A stretch of DNA of 20,955 bases from SOIA01 sp050116035 (GCA_050116035.1 JASFPJ010000013.1:1-20955), one strand, 5' to 3'; shown: positions 6,026 through 14,534, numbered from the stretch's first letter. A program made the numbers and translations. Notes: generated from the sequence alone by a model not told the origin.

Positions 6026-8200
6026 ATGAAAACTCAATCCATAATCCAGCTTTTTCTTCTCGGACTGTGTCTACTCCTCTGGACACCCCAGGCTTTTTTT
6101 GCCTCGAAACAGGAATCCCAGCCAGCCGCCAAAGCCGAGGTCAGCCTGCTTCAGCTTCTGGGGATCACTCCCTCTCCAGAATCCATCGATTACGTCCGGA
6201 ACAAAACGCAGTTCCAGCTTCACACGCTTCTGACCGAGCAACGTCACCCCAAAACCTGGGATTTGAGTGAGAGGATCCAAAAGGATTCCAGAGCCGGCCT
6301 CAAAATGCTTTTTTCTGTGGATGAGGACATTGTGGACAAACTCGGTTCTCTCTCCAGAGAAAAAGGACGCCTCGAGCAGGCTGTTCAAGCTATCGAAGAG
6401 GCCCTCCTCTCCAACCACAAAATCTACGTCTATGGGTGCGGAGCAACCGGCCGTCTGGCGAAACAGATGGAGAGCACCTTCTGGCGTCCATTCTGGGAAA
6501 AAGCCAAAAGCACAGGCAAGATATGGAAAAAGATCCAATCTCACCTGGGAGAATCAATCGAAAACCGGCTCATCGGAGAAATGACTGGGGGAGACAGGGC
6601 GCTCATCAGCTCCCTGGAAGGATTCGAGGACCTTCAGCTAATCGGGCATCTTCAGCTCGAGGACAGAAAGGTGGAGATAGGCGATGTGGTCATCTGTGTG
6701 ACTGAGGGAGGAGAGACCTCCTCTGTCATCGGCACCATCCTCTCCGCTCTGGAACAGTGGAAGAAAGAAAATGCCTATGACCCGGCTCAGACCAGAAAAA
6801 ACCTTTATTTCATCTACAACAATCCTGATGAGAAACTTCTTCCGTTTGACCGGAGTCGAGTTGTTCTCGAAGAGCCCGGGATCACTAAAATCAACCTCAC
6901 TACTGGGCCTCAAGCTATAACCGGATCCACCCGGATGCAGGCCACAACGATCGAAACATTTGTCGTGGCCAATATTCTCCAGACCGCTCTTGACCGGACA
7001 TTGAGAAAGCACCTTTCAGTCAAGGAAATGGAAAAACTTGGATTTATCACCGAGCAATCTCTGGAGAAAAACTTGGGAGGCTTTTCCAAAATCCTGAAGC
7101 AAGTCCAGGCGAATGGCGATGCCATTGCTAAATTCACGCGGCTTGAGGCACACACCTACGAAAGTGGCCATTTCTCCACCTATTTTGCTCATGAAGGGCT
7201 TATCACGGTCTTTATCGACAGCACTGAGAGGAGCCCCACCTTCCGGCTCTTTCCTCTGGATACAGTCGAAGAAGAGAAAAGAAAATGTTGGATTCAGGTC
7301 TGGACTCCCTCCGCAGGCCTTCAAGAAGCCTGGCAAGCTTTTCTTGGAAGACCATTCAGAGGACTGGCCCCTGAGTTCTACAGAGCACCTTTCGAAGAGA
7401 AAATCGATGATCCTTACCTCAAGAAAGCGGCTCTGGACAGCTTGAAAAACGCTGGAGATGACCAGCAGAATCTCTATGATTTTTCTTTTTCAGATTTCAA
7501 CCTGAGAAATCGAGGTCCAAAACAAGGGGATCTTGGTGTCGCAGTCTGTATCCAACATGAAGTGGATGCGCTCAAGAAAAAGAATTCTGAATTCCGAAGA
7601 TTCATCGATCTTTTTTCTAGAAATGGGGCAAACATGGCTATCATTCTCATCACAGATAAGCCCCCTGAAGATGTGATAAAAATCATTAGAAAAATCGCCG
7701 AGATTAACACTCAAGGAAAAGACTGCATCGTCTCTCTGCACATAAAAAGAAGAAACGATCCCCTTGGTATCAACCAACAAATCGCCCTTAAGATCCTCCT
7801 CAATGCCCATTCCACTGCTGTCATGGCCCGGCTGGGGAAGGTCATCGGCAACACGATGACCAACGTCAGTCCGAGCAACCTCAAACTCATCGGGCGAGCG
7901 ACATACCTGATCCAGTCACACGTCAATGATACTCTGAGCCGTCCCCAGTGGGTCAAGCTTCACGGCATACAAAAGCCGATTTCCTATGGCGAAGCCAATG
8001 CTGTCCTCTTTGAAGTAATAAACTTCCTTAAAGATAAGCGAGAAAGAGCCGGCCAGACAGCCGAGGTGGCCTTGTCTATCATCCGGATCCTTGAGTCCTT
8101 CCGACTGAAGAAGAATTTTTCCAATGCGGAAGCGTTGAGTGTCGTTAATCAAACAGGACTAAGCCAGTACCTGGCCAATGTCACTTCAGAATCCAATTAG
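6026..8200 (+). CDS. Double-SIS, GKRP/MurQ-like protein with export signal
   Basis: A 724-residue protein related to MurNAc-6-phosphate etherase (MurQ), but about 2.4 times as long and organised like animal glucokinase regulatory protein (GKRP), a MurQ relative with two SIS domains and a C-terminal helical lid. SIS-1 contains YVYGCGATGRLA (134-145), MTGGDRALISSLEGFED (186-202) and TTGPQAITGSTRM (292-304). SIS-2 starts near 350 and ends in the second signature HSTAVMARLGKVIGNTMTNV (595-614). The helical end (about 650-724, FSNAEALSVVNQTGLSQYLANV) matches the GKRP/MurQ tail. In GRLAKQMESTFW the position of MurQ's first catalytic Glu appears to be Thr151, so ether cleavage may be lost; the second Glu region (EGFED) is kept. 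Unusually, it begins with a hydrophobic signal-like segment (residues 5-26). The start is firm: TTGGAGG (6012-6018) lies 7 bases before the ATG. It overlaps the NamZ gene by 23 bp. Confidence 0.82.
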   Translation: MKTQSIIQLFLLGLCLLLWTPQAFFASKQESQPAAKAEVSLLQLLGITPSPESIDYVRNKTQFQLHTLLTEQRHPKTWDLSERIQKDSRAGLKMLFSVDEDIVDKLGSLSREKGRLEQAVQAIEEALLSNHKIYVYGCGATGRLAKQMESTFWRPFWEKAKSTGKIWKKIQSHLGESIENRLIGEMTGGDRALISSLEGFEDLQLIGHLQLEDRKVEIGDVVICVTEGGETSSVIGTILSALEQWKKENAYDPAQTRKNLYFIYNNPDEKLLPFDRSRVVLEEPGITKINLTTGPQAITGSTRMQATTIETFVVANILQTALDRTLRKHLSVKEMEKLGFITEQSLEKNLGGFSKILKQVQANGDAIAKFTRLEAHTYESGHFSTYFAHEGLITVFIDSTERSPTFRLFPLDTVEEEKRKCWIQVWTPSAGLQEAWQAFLGRPFRGLAPEFYRAPFEEKIDDPYLKKAALDSLKNAGDDQQNLYDFSFSDFNLRNRGPKQGDLGVAVCIQHEVDALKKKNSEFRRFIDLFSRNGANMAIILITDKPPEDVIKIIRKIAEINTQGKDCIVSLHIKRRNDPLGINQQIALKILLNAHSTAVMARLGKVIGNTMTNVSPSNLKLIGRATYLIQSHVNDTLSRPQWVKLHGIQKPISYGEANAVLFEVINFLKDKRERAGQTAEVALSIIRILESFRLKKNFSNAEALSVVNQTGLSQYLANVTSESN

Positions 8201-9467
8201 ATCATTGAACAGACCGAAAATTCTAGCCCAAGGATTTCATTTTTTTCTGACAGGCCTTGTGCTGTTTCTCAGTTTAACACCAGGAAGAGTCTTCCCCTCA
8301 ACGGATAAACTGGTTAAGCTCGGGAACGAAATCTTCTTGAACAAGCTCGCCCCCACACTCAAAGGAAAATCTCTGGGCCTAGTTATTAACCACACATCTT
8401 CTCTTCCTTCAGGGAAATCCCTTGTTCAGGCCCTCCTGGAAAAAGGGCACACCATTCAAGCCATTTTTTCTCCTGAACATGGCATCACCGGAACAGTGGA
8501 AGCCGGAAAAGAGGTCAAAAACAGTGAGCTCAAAGGCATCACGATAAACAGCCTTTACGGAGAAAGGAGAAAGCCTGCCACTGAGCAGATGGAAGGAATT
8601 GATCTGCTGATCTATGACATCCAAGATGTGGGTGCGCGTTTTTACACATACATCACGACTCTTAAATATGTCCTCGAAGCCGCAGCAAAAGCCCAAATTC
8701 CGGTGTATGTTCTGGACAGACCCAACCCTATAGGCGGAGAAATGGTCGAGGGGCCACTGATGATTCCCGCGTTTGAATCTTTCATCGGCGCTCTCCCCAT
8801 CCCGATAAGATACGGGCTCACTTCAGGTGAGCTGGCCATGATGATAAAAGGCGAAAAATGGGTTCCCCAAGATTTTGACCTCCATGTCGTCCGGATGAGA
8901 AACTGGAAAAGGCACTTCTACTGGAAAGATACCGGTCTCCTCTGGACACCTCCATCTCCCAACATACCTTCGCCAGAAACAGCCCTTCTTTTTCCAGGCT
9001 CATCATTTCTCGCGGCCATACAGATGAATGAGGGAGGTGGAACTCCTCATCCATTTCTTCAATTCGGAGCGCCATGGCTTAAGCCTCTTCCCTTAATGAA
9101 CCGGTTAAACGGAGGTCAAGATTTCGGTGCTGAGCTCGAAGCCATTGCCTACACTCCTCGGTCTCTCCCGGGAAAAGTCCTTCACCCCATCTACGAAAAC
9201 AGGACATGCCATGGGATACGAATAACGATCACCCAAAATGAAAAATTCTTTCCTGTCCGGTTTGCTCTGGAAACTATCAAGGCTCTTCAGGAAGATTGGC
9301 CCGAACACATCTCTTTTGATGCTTTCAAGCTCAATCGGATTTTCGGAAACGAACTCTTGAGCCGTTTCCTTGAAGGGAATGTTCATTACGAAGCACTCCT
9401 CACACGAATGGAGGAAGAGGAGGAATACTTCAAGCAGCAACGCCAGAAATACTTACTCTACGACTAA
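8178..9467 (+). CDS. namZ: Exo-beta-N-acetylmuramidase NamZ-like (DUF1343, GH171), exported
   Basis: A 429-residue DUF1343 protein. Characterised members (NamZ of Bacillus subtilis, GH171) release terminal MurNAc from peptidoglycan fragments. Family landmarks run in order: LGLVINHTSSLPSG (66-79), IFSPEHGITG (96-105, with the PEHG Glu100 as candidate catalytic residue), INSLYGERRKPATEQM, DLLIYDIQDVGARFYTYITT (142-161), VLDRPNPIGG (178-187), EGP, PIRYGLTSGELA, WTPPSPNIPSPETALLFPG (256-274) and FGAPW. The usual GTNxSEGRGT loop reads AIQMNEGGGT here, a modest divergence that might alter substrate. Residues about 14-40 form a signal peptide with a basic leader, so the protein acts in the periplasm. 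The start lies inside the 3' end of the GKRP-like gene (23-bp overlap), implying coupled translation and a shared role in muramyl sugar handling. The gene converges on the ATPase operon. Confidence 0.88.
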   Translation: MSLQNPIRSLNRPKILAQGFHFFLTGLVLFLSLTPGRVFPSTDKLVKLGNEIFLNKLAPTLKGKSLGLVINHTSSLPSGKSLVQALLEKGHTIQAIFSPEHGITGTVEAGKEVKNSELKGITINSLYGERRKPATEQMEGIDLLIYDIQDVGARFYTYITTLKYVLEAAAKAQIPVYVLDRPNPIGGEMVEGPLMIPAFESFIGALPIPIRYGLTSGELAMMIKGEKWVPQDFDLHVVRMRNWKRHFYWKDTGLLWTPPSPNIPSPETALLFPGSSFLAAIQMNEGGGTPHPFLQFGAPWLKPLPLMNRLNGGQDFGAELEAIAYTPRSLPGKVLHPIYENRTCHGIRITITQNEKFFPVRFALETIKALQEDWPEHISFDAFKLNRIFGNELLSRFLEGNVHYEALLTRMEEEEEYFKQQRQKYLLYD

Positions 9468-9475
9468 TGAATATT

Positions 9476-9621
9476 GGGATCAGGGCTCGACCTTAGACAT
9501 TCAGCATAGTTCAATATCAGGCTTTATCTGAATCGTTTTCAGCAGAACTTATATCAGACCATAGATCCAGACATCCAGATAAGGCTTGGCATCAATATAT
9601 CTAATGTCGAGCCCTGACCCC
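9476..9621. mobile_element. Short non-autonomous element with terminal inverted repeats (MITE/REP-like), copy 1
   Basis: The left end GGGATCAGGGCTCGACCTTA (9476 onward, continuing GACAT) and the right end ATCTAATGTCGAGCCCTGAC (9599 onward, ending CCC at 9621) are inverted repeats of about 25 bp with few mismatches. The 146-bp unit has no coding capacity. The inner part contains a weaker inverted pair around GGCTTTATCTG and CAGATAAGGCTT. The same ends recur at 17901-18307. It fills the gap between the convergent NamZ and ATPase subunit D genes, and its right end touches the TAA of the latter directly. A hairpin here could also act as a bidirectional terminator. The end sequence resembles REP-type sequences mobilised by Y1/RAYT transposases (from memory, not checked). 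Confidence 0.7.
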
Positions 9622-10233
9622 TTAATGTTTGCGGACGATTTCCTTGACTCTCATGAGCTGGACTTGATAAGAACGCTCCATCTCCTCCAGACGGCTGGAG
9701 ATGTAACTAATGGTTTCCCTGATGTTGGGGATGAGGATATGTTCCAGAGCATTGACCCGGCGGCGGGTCACTTCAATCTCATGGGAGAGAAGTTCGACCG
9801 CTTTCCAGAGCCGCGACATCTCCATTAGATCCTCGAGTATCTCCTGAATTTTTTTTATGCCGATATCGAGCTCGCTTTCCGTGTTGACTAAGTCATAGTC
9901 AGAGATCTCCTTTTCCCCTATCTCGAACCGAGGAATGGACACGTTGAAAATCCTTTCCCTCTTGGGATCCAGCAGTAGCTTCCCTTCAGGAATAAGCTTT
10001 TCCAAGTCTTTCTGGGATGATCGAGTACGGACAAAAGCAAAAGAAAGAAAGGCCTTCTTCAGCTTGGGACTGATTCCCTCTTGGAGTTCAGAAAGCCGAC
10101 GCATGAGTTGAAGGAACCGTCGCATAATCTCTTCCAGTTTATCTTTGAGAAGCTTGTGGCCTCTTTCCGCCAGAACAAGACGTCTGCGGAGTCGGAGAAG
10201 CTCCATCCTGTTGGGGTTAACTGAAAGTCTCAT
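9622..10233 (-). CDS. atpD: V-type ATPase subunit D (central rotor shaft)
   Basis: A 203-residue subunit D, the coiled-coil central shaft that turns inside the A3B3 head. The N-terminal helix carries the family stretch NPNRMELLRLRRRLVLAERG, and the C-terminal helix carries EVTRRRVNALEHILIPN followed by RETISYISSRLEEMER. The middle part is variable, as usual. The frame is open upstream to 10371, but the ATG at 10233 fits the family start (MRLSVNPNRMELL). It overlaps the stop of subunit B as ATGA and has the purine-rich end of the B gene (GGAAGAGGAAGG) as ribosome-binding site. It is the last gene of the operon. Its TAA directly borders the right end of the repeat element, so an insertion just after the stop, or a trimmed C-terminus, is possible; length is close to normal. 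Confidence 0.94.
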   Translation of the reverse strand: MRLSVNPNRMELLRLRRRLVLAERGHKLLKDKLEEIMRRFLQLMRRLSELQEGISPKLKKAFLSFAFVRTRSSQKDLEKLIPEGKLLLDPKRERIFNVSIPRFEIGEKEISDYDLVNTESELDIGIKKIQEILEDLMEMSRLWKAVELLSHEIEVTRRRVNALEHILIPNIRETISYISSRLEEMERSYQVQLMRVKEIVRKH

Positions 10234-11660
10234 CCTTCCTCTTCCTCTTCTCCTTCTGAATAATATATTCTCAATTCTTCTTCCTCTTCTTCTTGAGAAT
10301 AATATTTCTTCAAGTATTCCGGACGAATCCTCTTGAGTTCCTGCCGTGGAATGGTATGAAGAAGCTTCCATCCCAGGTCCAGTGTGTCCTGGATGGAACG
10401 GGTTTCAAACTCACTCTGTCTCACGAACTCATCCTCGAAAAGGTCAGCAAACATCAAGTATTGCTTATCCAGGTCGCTCAGGGCCGCCTCTCCCAGGATC
10501 AGGGACAGCTCCCTGGCTTCTTTCCCGCGTGCGTAACACGCAAAGAGTTGGTTGAGAACATCCGCGTGGTCTTCCCGTGTCTTCCCCTCGCCGATTCCTT
10601 TGTCTTTAAGACGGGACAGGCTGGGAAGCACGTCTATGGGAGGATAGATTCCCTTTCGATGAATCTCCCGGCTGAGCATGATCTGCCCCTCCGTGATATA
10701 ACCTGTCAGGTCAGCGATGGGGTGAGTTTTGTCATCTTCAGGCATGGTGAGTATCGGGATAAGGGTTATCGACCCTGTTTTCCCCTTGATCCTCCCCGCT
10801 CTCTCATACATCGATGCCAAGTCAGTGTAGAGATATCCGGGATACCCTCTCCGTCCGGGTATTTCCTTCCGAGCTGCGGATATCTCCCGAAGGGCCTCCG
10901 CATAAAAGGTCATATCCACGAGAATCACAAGGACATGCATATCCAGCTCAAAAGCGAGGTATTCCGCACAGGTCAAGGCTAAACGCGGCGTAGCGATGCG
11001 TTCGATCGGAGGCTCATTGGCTAAGTTGAGAAAAAGCACGGCTCTCTCTAATGCGCCTGTATTCCTGAAATCTTCGATGAAGAAATTCGCCTCTTCAAAA
11101 GTGATTCCCATGGCGCCAAAAACCACGGCAAACTTTTCTTTTTTTCCCAAAACGGCCGCCTGCCGGGCAATCTGAGCCGCAATCCGGGCATGAGGCAGAC
11201 CACTTCCGGAGAACAGAGGAAGCTTCTGGCCTCTGACAAGAGGGTTCATCCCATCAATTGAAGAAACACCGGTTTGAATAAACTCAGAGGGGTAATCCCG
11301 CGCATCGGGATTTATCGGACTTCCTGTGATATCCACCCTTTTCTTCGCAATGATTTGAGGACCTCGGTCTTTCGGATTCCCAGAACCGTCGAAAACTCGA
11401 CCGATTATCTCTTTTGAGACAGCCAGCGTCTGAGAGCGCCCGAGAAACCTCACCTTGGATTTGTCCACATCCAAACCGACTGTGCCTTCAAAGACCTGAA
11501 CGATGGCTCTTTCCGTTGAGACATCGAGCACTGTGCCTCGCCGCAAAAGACCTCCCGCCGCCTCGATCTCCACTAGTTCACCGTATTTCACATCCCTGAT
11601 CTTCTCGACGATAACCAAAGGGCCGACGATATTAGAGACAGTCAAATACTCTTTATACAT
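10230..11660 (-). CDS. atpB: V-type ATPase subunit B (non-catalytic head subunit)
   Basis: A 476-residue subunit B, which alternates with A in the head and forms the non-catalytic interface. Landmarks are the N-terminal YLTVSNIVGPLVIVE (5-19), GSPINPDARDYPSEFIQTG (113-131), LPLFSGSGLPHARIAAQIA (147-165, the degenerate P-loop region), EIPGRRGYPGYLYTDLAS (266-283) and VLPSLSRL (344-351, Arg350 as arginine finger). The frame stays open to 11744, but the ATG at 11660 starts at the conserved sequence, has GAGG upstream and overlaps the A stop by 8 bp. Oddity: after the normal end near EYLKKYYS there is an acidic, Glu-rich tail (456-476). In it a 13-codon unit beginning YYS is imperfectly duplicated (453-465 and 466-476). 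Confidence 0.96.
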   Translation of the reverse strand: MYKEYLTVSNIVGPLVIVEKIRDVKYGELVEIEAAGGLLRRGTVLDVSTERAIVQVFEGTVGLDVDKSKVRFLGRSQTLAVSKEIIGRVFDGSGNPKDRGPQIIAKKRVDITGSPINPDARDYPSEFIQTGVSSIDGMNPLVRGQKLPLFSGSGLPHARIAAQIARQAAVLGKKEKFAVVFGAMGITFEEANFFIEDFRNTGALERAVLFLNLANEPPIERIATPRLALTCAEYLAFELDMHVLVILVDMTFYAEALREISAARKEIPGRRGYPGYLYTDLASMYERAGRIKGKTGSITLIPILTMPEDDKTHPIADLTGYITEGQIMLSREIHRKGIYPPIDVLPSLSRLKDKGIGEGKTREDHADVLNQLFACYARGKEARELSLILGEAALSDLDKQYLMFADLFEDEFVRQSEFETRSIQDTLDLGWKLLHTIPRQELKRIRPEYLKKYYSQEEEEEELRIYYSEGEEEEEG

Positions 11661-13428
11661 TGTCCTCACTCGTTTCTTTGTGTTGTAAAAATTCCTTGAA
11701 GGCGTTGTCGATCTCAATATACGATTCCAGAAGGCCCGGGTCATCTACGGGAAGAAATTTCATCTTGGAAATCTTCTCCCTCACTCTCAACGTCAAAATC
11801 TTTTCCAAGTTTTTCCCATCAGCAAGAGCACTCATTCCCGAATTGTGAAAATGCAGGATTGTGCGGAGCATCAGGTACTGCATTCTCATCGATGTGTATG
11901 TGTCCTGCGGATGGAAGGCGTTTTGATGGAGAAAATCTTCTCGAATGGATCGCGCGGACTCCAGAATAAGCCTATCTTTGTCCGATAGGGATTCCACCCC
12001 GACAAGACGGGCAATCTCCTGGAGCTCTGATTCCTCCTCCAGAAGCTGCATGGCTTCCTGTCTGAGGCTGATAAAATCCTCTGCAACCTCGGTGTTTAAA
12101 TAATCTTTGAGGTTCTCCACATATAGAGAATAGCTCAGAAGCCAGTTGATTGCCGGGAAATGCCGCATGTTGGCCAGCCTGTCATCCAGAGCCCAGAAGA
12201 CTTTGACCACCTTGAGTGTGGCCTGAACAACTGGGTCTGACAGGTCTCCCCCTGGCGGAGAAACCGCTCCCATAACGCTCAGGGCTCCGATTCGATTGTC
12301 CGAGCCTAAACAGACCACTTTCCCGGCCCGTTCGTAGAATTCAGCGATGCGGCTAGCCAGATAGGCCGGATAAGCTTCCTCGCCTGGCATTTCCTCCATC
12401 CGTCCCGAGATTTCTCGCAAAGCTTCTGCCCAGCGGCTGGAAGAATCGGCCATCAGTGCCACAGAATACCCCATATCCCGAAAGTACTCCGCGATGGTCA
12501 TACCTGTGTAAATCGAGGCTTCCCGCGCCGCCACAGGCATGTTCGATGTGTTGGCAATTATAACTGTCCTTTCCATGAGTGGACGGCCGGTATGGGGATC
12601 TTGAAGCTCCGGGAAACTGAGGAGCAGGTCAGCCACCTCATTTCCTCTCTCCCCACAGGCAACAAAAACAATTATCTGAGCGTCCGACCATTTCGCCAGC
12701 TGGTGCTGGACAACGGTTTTGCCACTTCCGAATGGACCTGGCACACACCCCGTTCCTCCCTTGGCCAGGGGAAAGAGTGTGTCGAGGACTCTCTGTCCTG
12801 TGGTCAAAGGCTCGTCAGGCATCAACCGCTCCTGGACCTCTCTGTTTCTTCGGATCGACCACGTCTGGAACATCTTGATTTCTTTGATTTCCTTTTCAGC
12901 CTGTATCTTGACTATAGATTCTTCCACCAAGAATTTTCCTTTTTTGATCTCCGCAACCTTGCCTGACAATCCCACAGGGACCATGATTTTATGTTTAATG
13001 AGTGGAGTCTCCTGGACTTCTCCCAGAAAGTCTCCCTCTTTCACATCCTGGCCTTTCTTGACAAGCGGAACGAATTCCCATTTTTTCTTCCGATCTAGAG
13101 GAGGTACTTCGATGCCCCGTGTAACAAAATCACCCTCCATGCTCCTGATTATATCCAAAGGCCGTTGGATGCCATCGTAAACAGAGCTTATTAAACCCGG
13201 ACCCAATTCCACACTCAAAGGCTGCCCGGTTAAAAACACTGGCTCTTCCGGACCTATGCCTGTCGTGTCCTCGTAGACCTGGATAAAGGCCAGGTCTTCT
13301 CTGAGTTCAATGACCTCTCCTATGAGCCCGAGCTCTCCGATCTTCACCATATCGTACATTTTGGCGCCTAAACATCCTGAGGCAACAACGAGTGGACCCG
13401 CAACACGAATGATTTTACCTTGTTTCAT
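11653..13428 (-). CDS. atpA: V-type ATPase subunit A (catalytic head subunit)
   Basis: A 591-residue catalytic subunit, of normal length. The Walker A is GPFGSGKT (231-238). GERGNE (259-264) provides the catalytic Glu, and SSSRWAEALREISGRMEEMP (329-348) and EEAYPAYLASRIAEFYERAG follow as in all A subunits. The A-specific non-homologous insert lies between about 115 and 185 (PLVKKGQDVKEGDFLGEV, ending before the FQTWSIRR stretch). It hydrolyses or makes ATP in the cytosolic head. The ATG at 13428 has GAGGAGAG close upstream and overlaps the end of subunit F by 14 bp; the 3' end overlaps B by 8 bp. Nothing suggests loss of function. Whether the enzyme works as ATPase or synthase in vivo cannot be decided from sequence. 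Confidence 0.97.
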   Translation of the reverse strand: MKQGKIIRVAGPLVVASGCLGAKMYDMVKIGELGLIGEVIELREDLAFIQVYEDTTGIGPEEPVFLTGQPLSVELGPGLISSVYDGIQRPLDIIRSMEGDFVTRGIEVPPLDRKKKWEFVPLVKKGQDVKEGDFLGEVQETPLIKHKIMVPVGLSGKVAEIKKGKFLVEESIVKIQAEKEIKEIKMFQTWSIRRNREVQERLMPDEPLTTGQRVLDTLFPLAKGGTGCVPGPFGSGKTVVQHQLAKWSDAQIIVFVACGERGNEVADLLLSFPELQDPHTGRPLMERTVIIANTSNMPVAAREASIYTGMTIAEYFRDMGYSVALMADSSSRWAEALREISGRMEEMPGEEAYPAYLASRIAEFYERAGKVVCLGSDNRIGALSVMGAVSPPGGDLSDPVVQATLKVVKVFWALDDRLANMRHFPAINWLLSYSLYVENLKDYLNTEVAEDFISLRQEAMQLLEEESELQEIARLVGVESLSDKDRLILESARSIREDFLHQNAFHPQDTYTSMRMQYLMLRTILHFHNSGMSALADGKNLEKILTLRVREKISKMKFLPVDDPGLLESYIEIDNAFKEFLQHKETSEDNV

Positions 13429-13756
13429 TCTCTCCTCTTTTCTTAACCAAAGAATCTGAACCTGTCGCCTTGATGGCCAACTCTCCCATCACTCTCTCAA
13501 GGTGATCAGTGACCTTTCTGTAGTCAGAAAATCCCACCACCACAGGGCAAAACTTCTCCCTGAGAGCCTCCCTCTCTTTCTTTAAAGATTCAAACAGACT
13601 TTCGTGTAAAAAACAGAGGGCGAAATTTTCCTTCTCAAGGATTTCCAAGATTTTTTTGGCATCTTCCAGGCTTTTGGGAGAAAAAACCTTTATTCCCAGG
13701 GCCCGCAACGGGAAAATTATGTCAGCCTCTCCCACGACAGCAATTTTATCAAACAT
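13415..13756 (-). CDS. atpF: V-type ATPase subunit F (rotor, regulatory)
   Basis: A 113-residue subunit F, which binds the central shaft D. The start FDKIAVVGEADIIFPLRALG is the family's Rossmann-like first strand and loop. ALCFLHESLFESL and PVVVGFSDYRKVTDHLERVMGELAIKATG follow as in other F subunits. The frame continues to a GTG at 13765, but the ATG at 13756 gives the usual N-terminus (MFDKIAVVG), so I prefer it. An AAAGGA lies 12 bases before this ATG and only 3 before the GTG, which leaves some doubt. It overlaps subunit C by 8 bp and subunit A by 14 bp. Confidence 0.9.
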   Translation of the reverse strand: MFDKIAVVGEADIIFPLRALGIKVFSPKSLEDAKKILEILEKENFALCFLHESLFESLKKEREALREKFCPVVVGFSDYRKVTDHLERVMGELAIKATGSDSLVKKRGENETR

Positions 13757-14534
13757 AGGTTGCACTTATCCTTTGCTTGAGCAATTCATCAGGAATCTGA
13801 CTGATTTTCCCAACCCCGATAAGCCTCACAAGCCTCAACTCTCTTTTTTTTGCTAATCCATAGGCTATTACTGGTTCTGGCCCAAAAACGATGTATTTAG
13901 CCTTTTTCAAGAAAGTCATCAAAAAGTTCTCTACCCCACGTTCCAATTCAAGGAAAGTCTCTTGCTCGACGAATACATCCACAGCGCTTGCCCAGAGCTC
14001 TTTATACGGAGTGGCCTGAAGTTTCTCCCCAATTTCGGAGAAGGTAAGATCAAAACACTGCGGTATAAATTTATCCTCCAGGAAACCTCCTTGGTAAATA
14101 AGGCTCTCGAACTTGTCTCTGGAGAGACCTGAATATTTTGCACGGAATAAGATCTTCAGATTAGTCAGATCAAGCTTATGCCGGAAGTAGTCATGAATAA
14201 AGGAATAGCCAGTCCTTTGGGTGACAATTAATGCCTCGCCAGGATTCTCTTCTTCATAAAATACCTTCAGGAGATCCTCTTCAATCAGGATCTCTCGCAT
14301 TAAGCGGCGCACTTCCTCTTCCTCTTTTTCGATGTATTCATCCATCTCGTATGAATCCTTGATTTGAACCATTTCATCAGAAAAATTCCCTGCATCAAAA
14401 ATAACCTTCAAAACACCTGCCATGTCTTTTTCCTCAGAGGCTTCTTTAAAAACAGCCTGCTCGACCAAATCTTTTTCAAGAGCACGTATCCGACCGACTG
14501 CATACGCATAGCTGAGTCTCGACGGCTTTCTCAT
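13749..14534 (-). CDS. atpC: V-type ATPase subunit C (AC39-type rotor cap), short form
   Basis: A 261-residue helical subunit that links the central shaft to the membrane K ring. Family features are the N-terminal RLSYAYAVGRIRALEKDL (5-22), DLTNLKILFRAKYSGLS (about 122-138), the FLKKAKYIVFGPEPVIAYGLAKKRELRLVRLI stretch (partly quoted: FGPEPVIAYGLAKKRELRLV) and LLKQRISATYV at the end. Most homologues have about 320-350 residues, so this one is shorter by 60 or more, most likely through trimmed helices in the first half (inference). It starts at an ATG overlapping the subunit E stop as ATGA and is followed by subunit F with an 8-bp overlap. Both ends look intact, so this is not a frameshift remnant. 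Confidence 0.9.
   Translation of the reverse strand: MRKPSRLSYAYAVGRIRALEKDLVEQAVFKEASEEKDMAGVLKVIFDAGNFSDEMVQIKDSYEMDEYIEKEEEEVRRLMREILIEEDLLKVFYEEENPGEALIVTQRTGYSFIHDYFRHKLDLTNLKILFRAKYSGLSRDKFESLIYQGGFLEDKFIPQCFDLTFSEIGEKLQATPYKELWASAVDVFVEQETFLELERGVENFLMTFLKKAKYIVFGPEPVIAYGLAKKRELRLVRLIGVGKISQIPDELLKQRISATYV

Noticed and set aside
10293..10982. Plus-strand open frame of 229 codons
   Set aside because: It is antisense to ATPase subunit B; codon-structured sequence of B explains the lack of stops.
11661..11744. Extra N-terminal 28 codons on ATPase subunit B
   Set aside because: They lie inside the subunit A gene, do not resemble any B subunit, and the ATG at 11660 with GAGG upstream starts at the conserved sequence.
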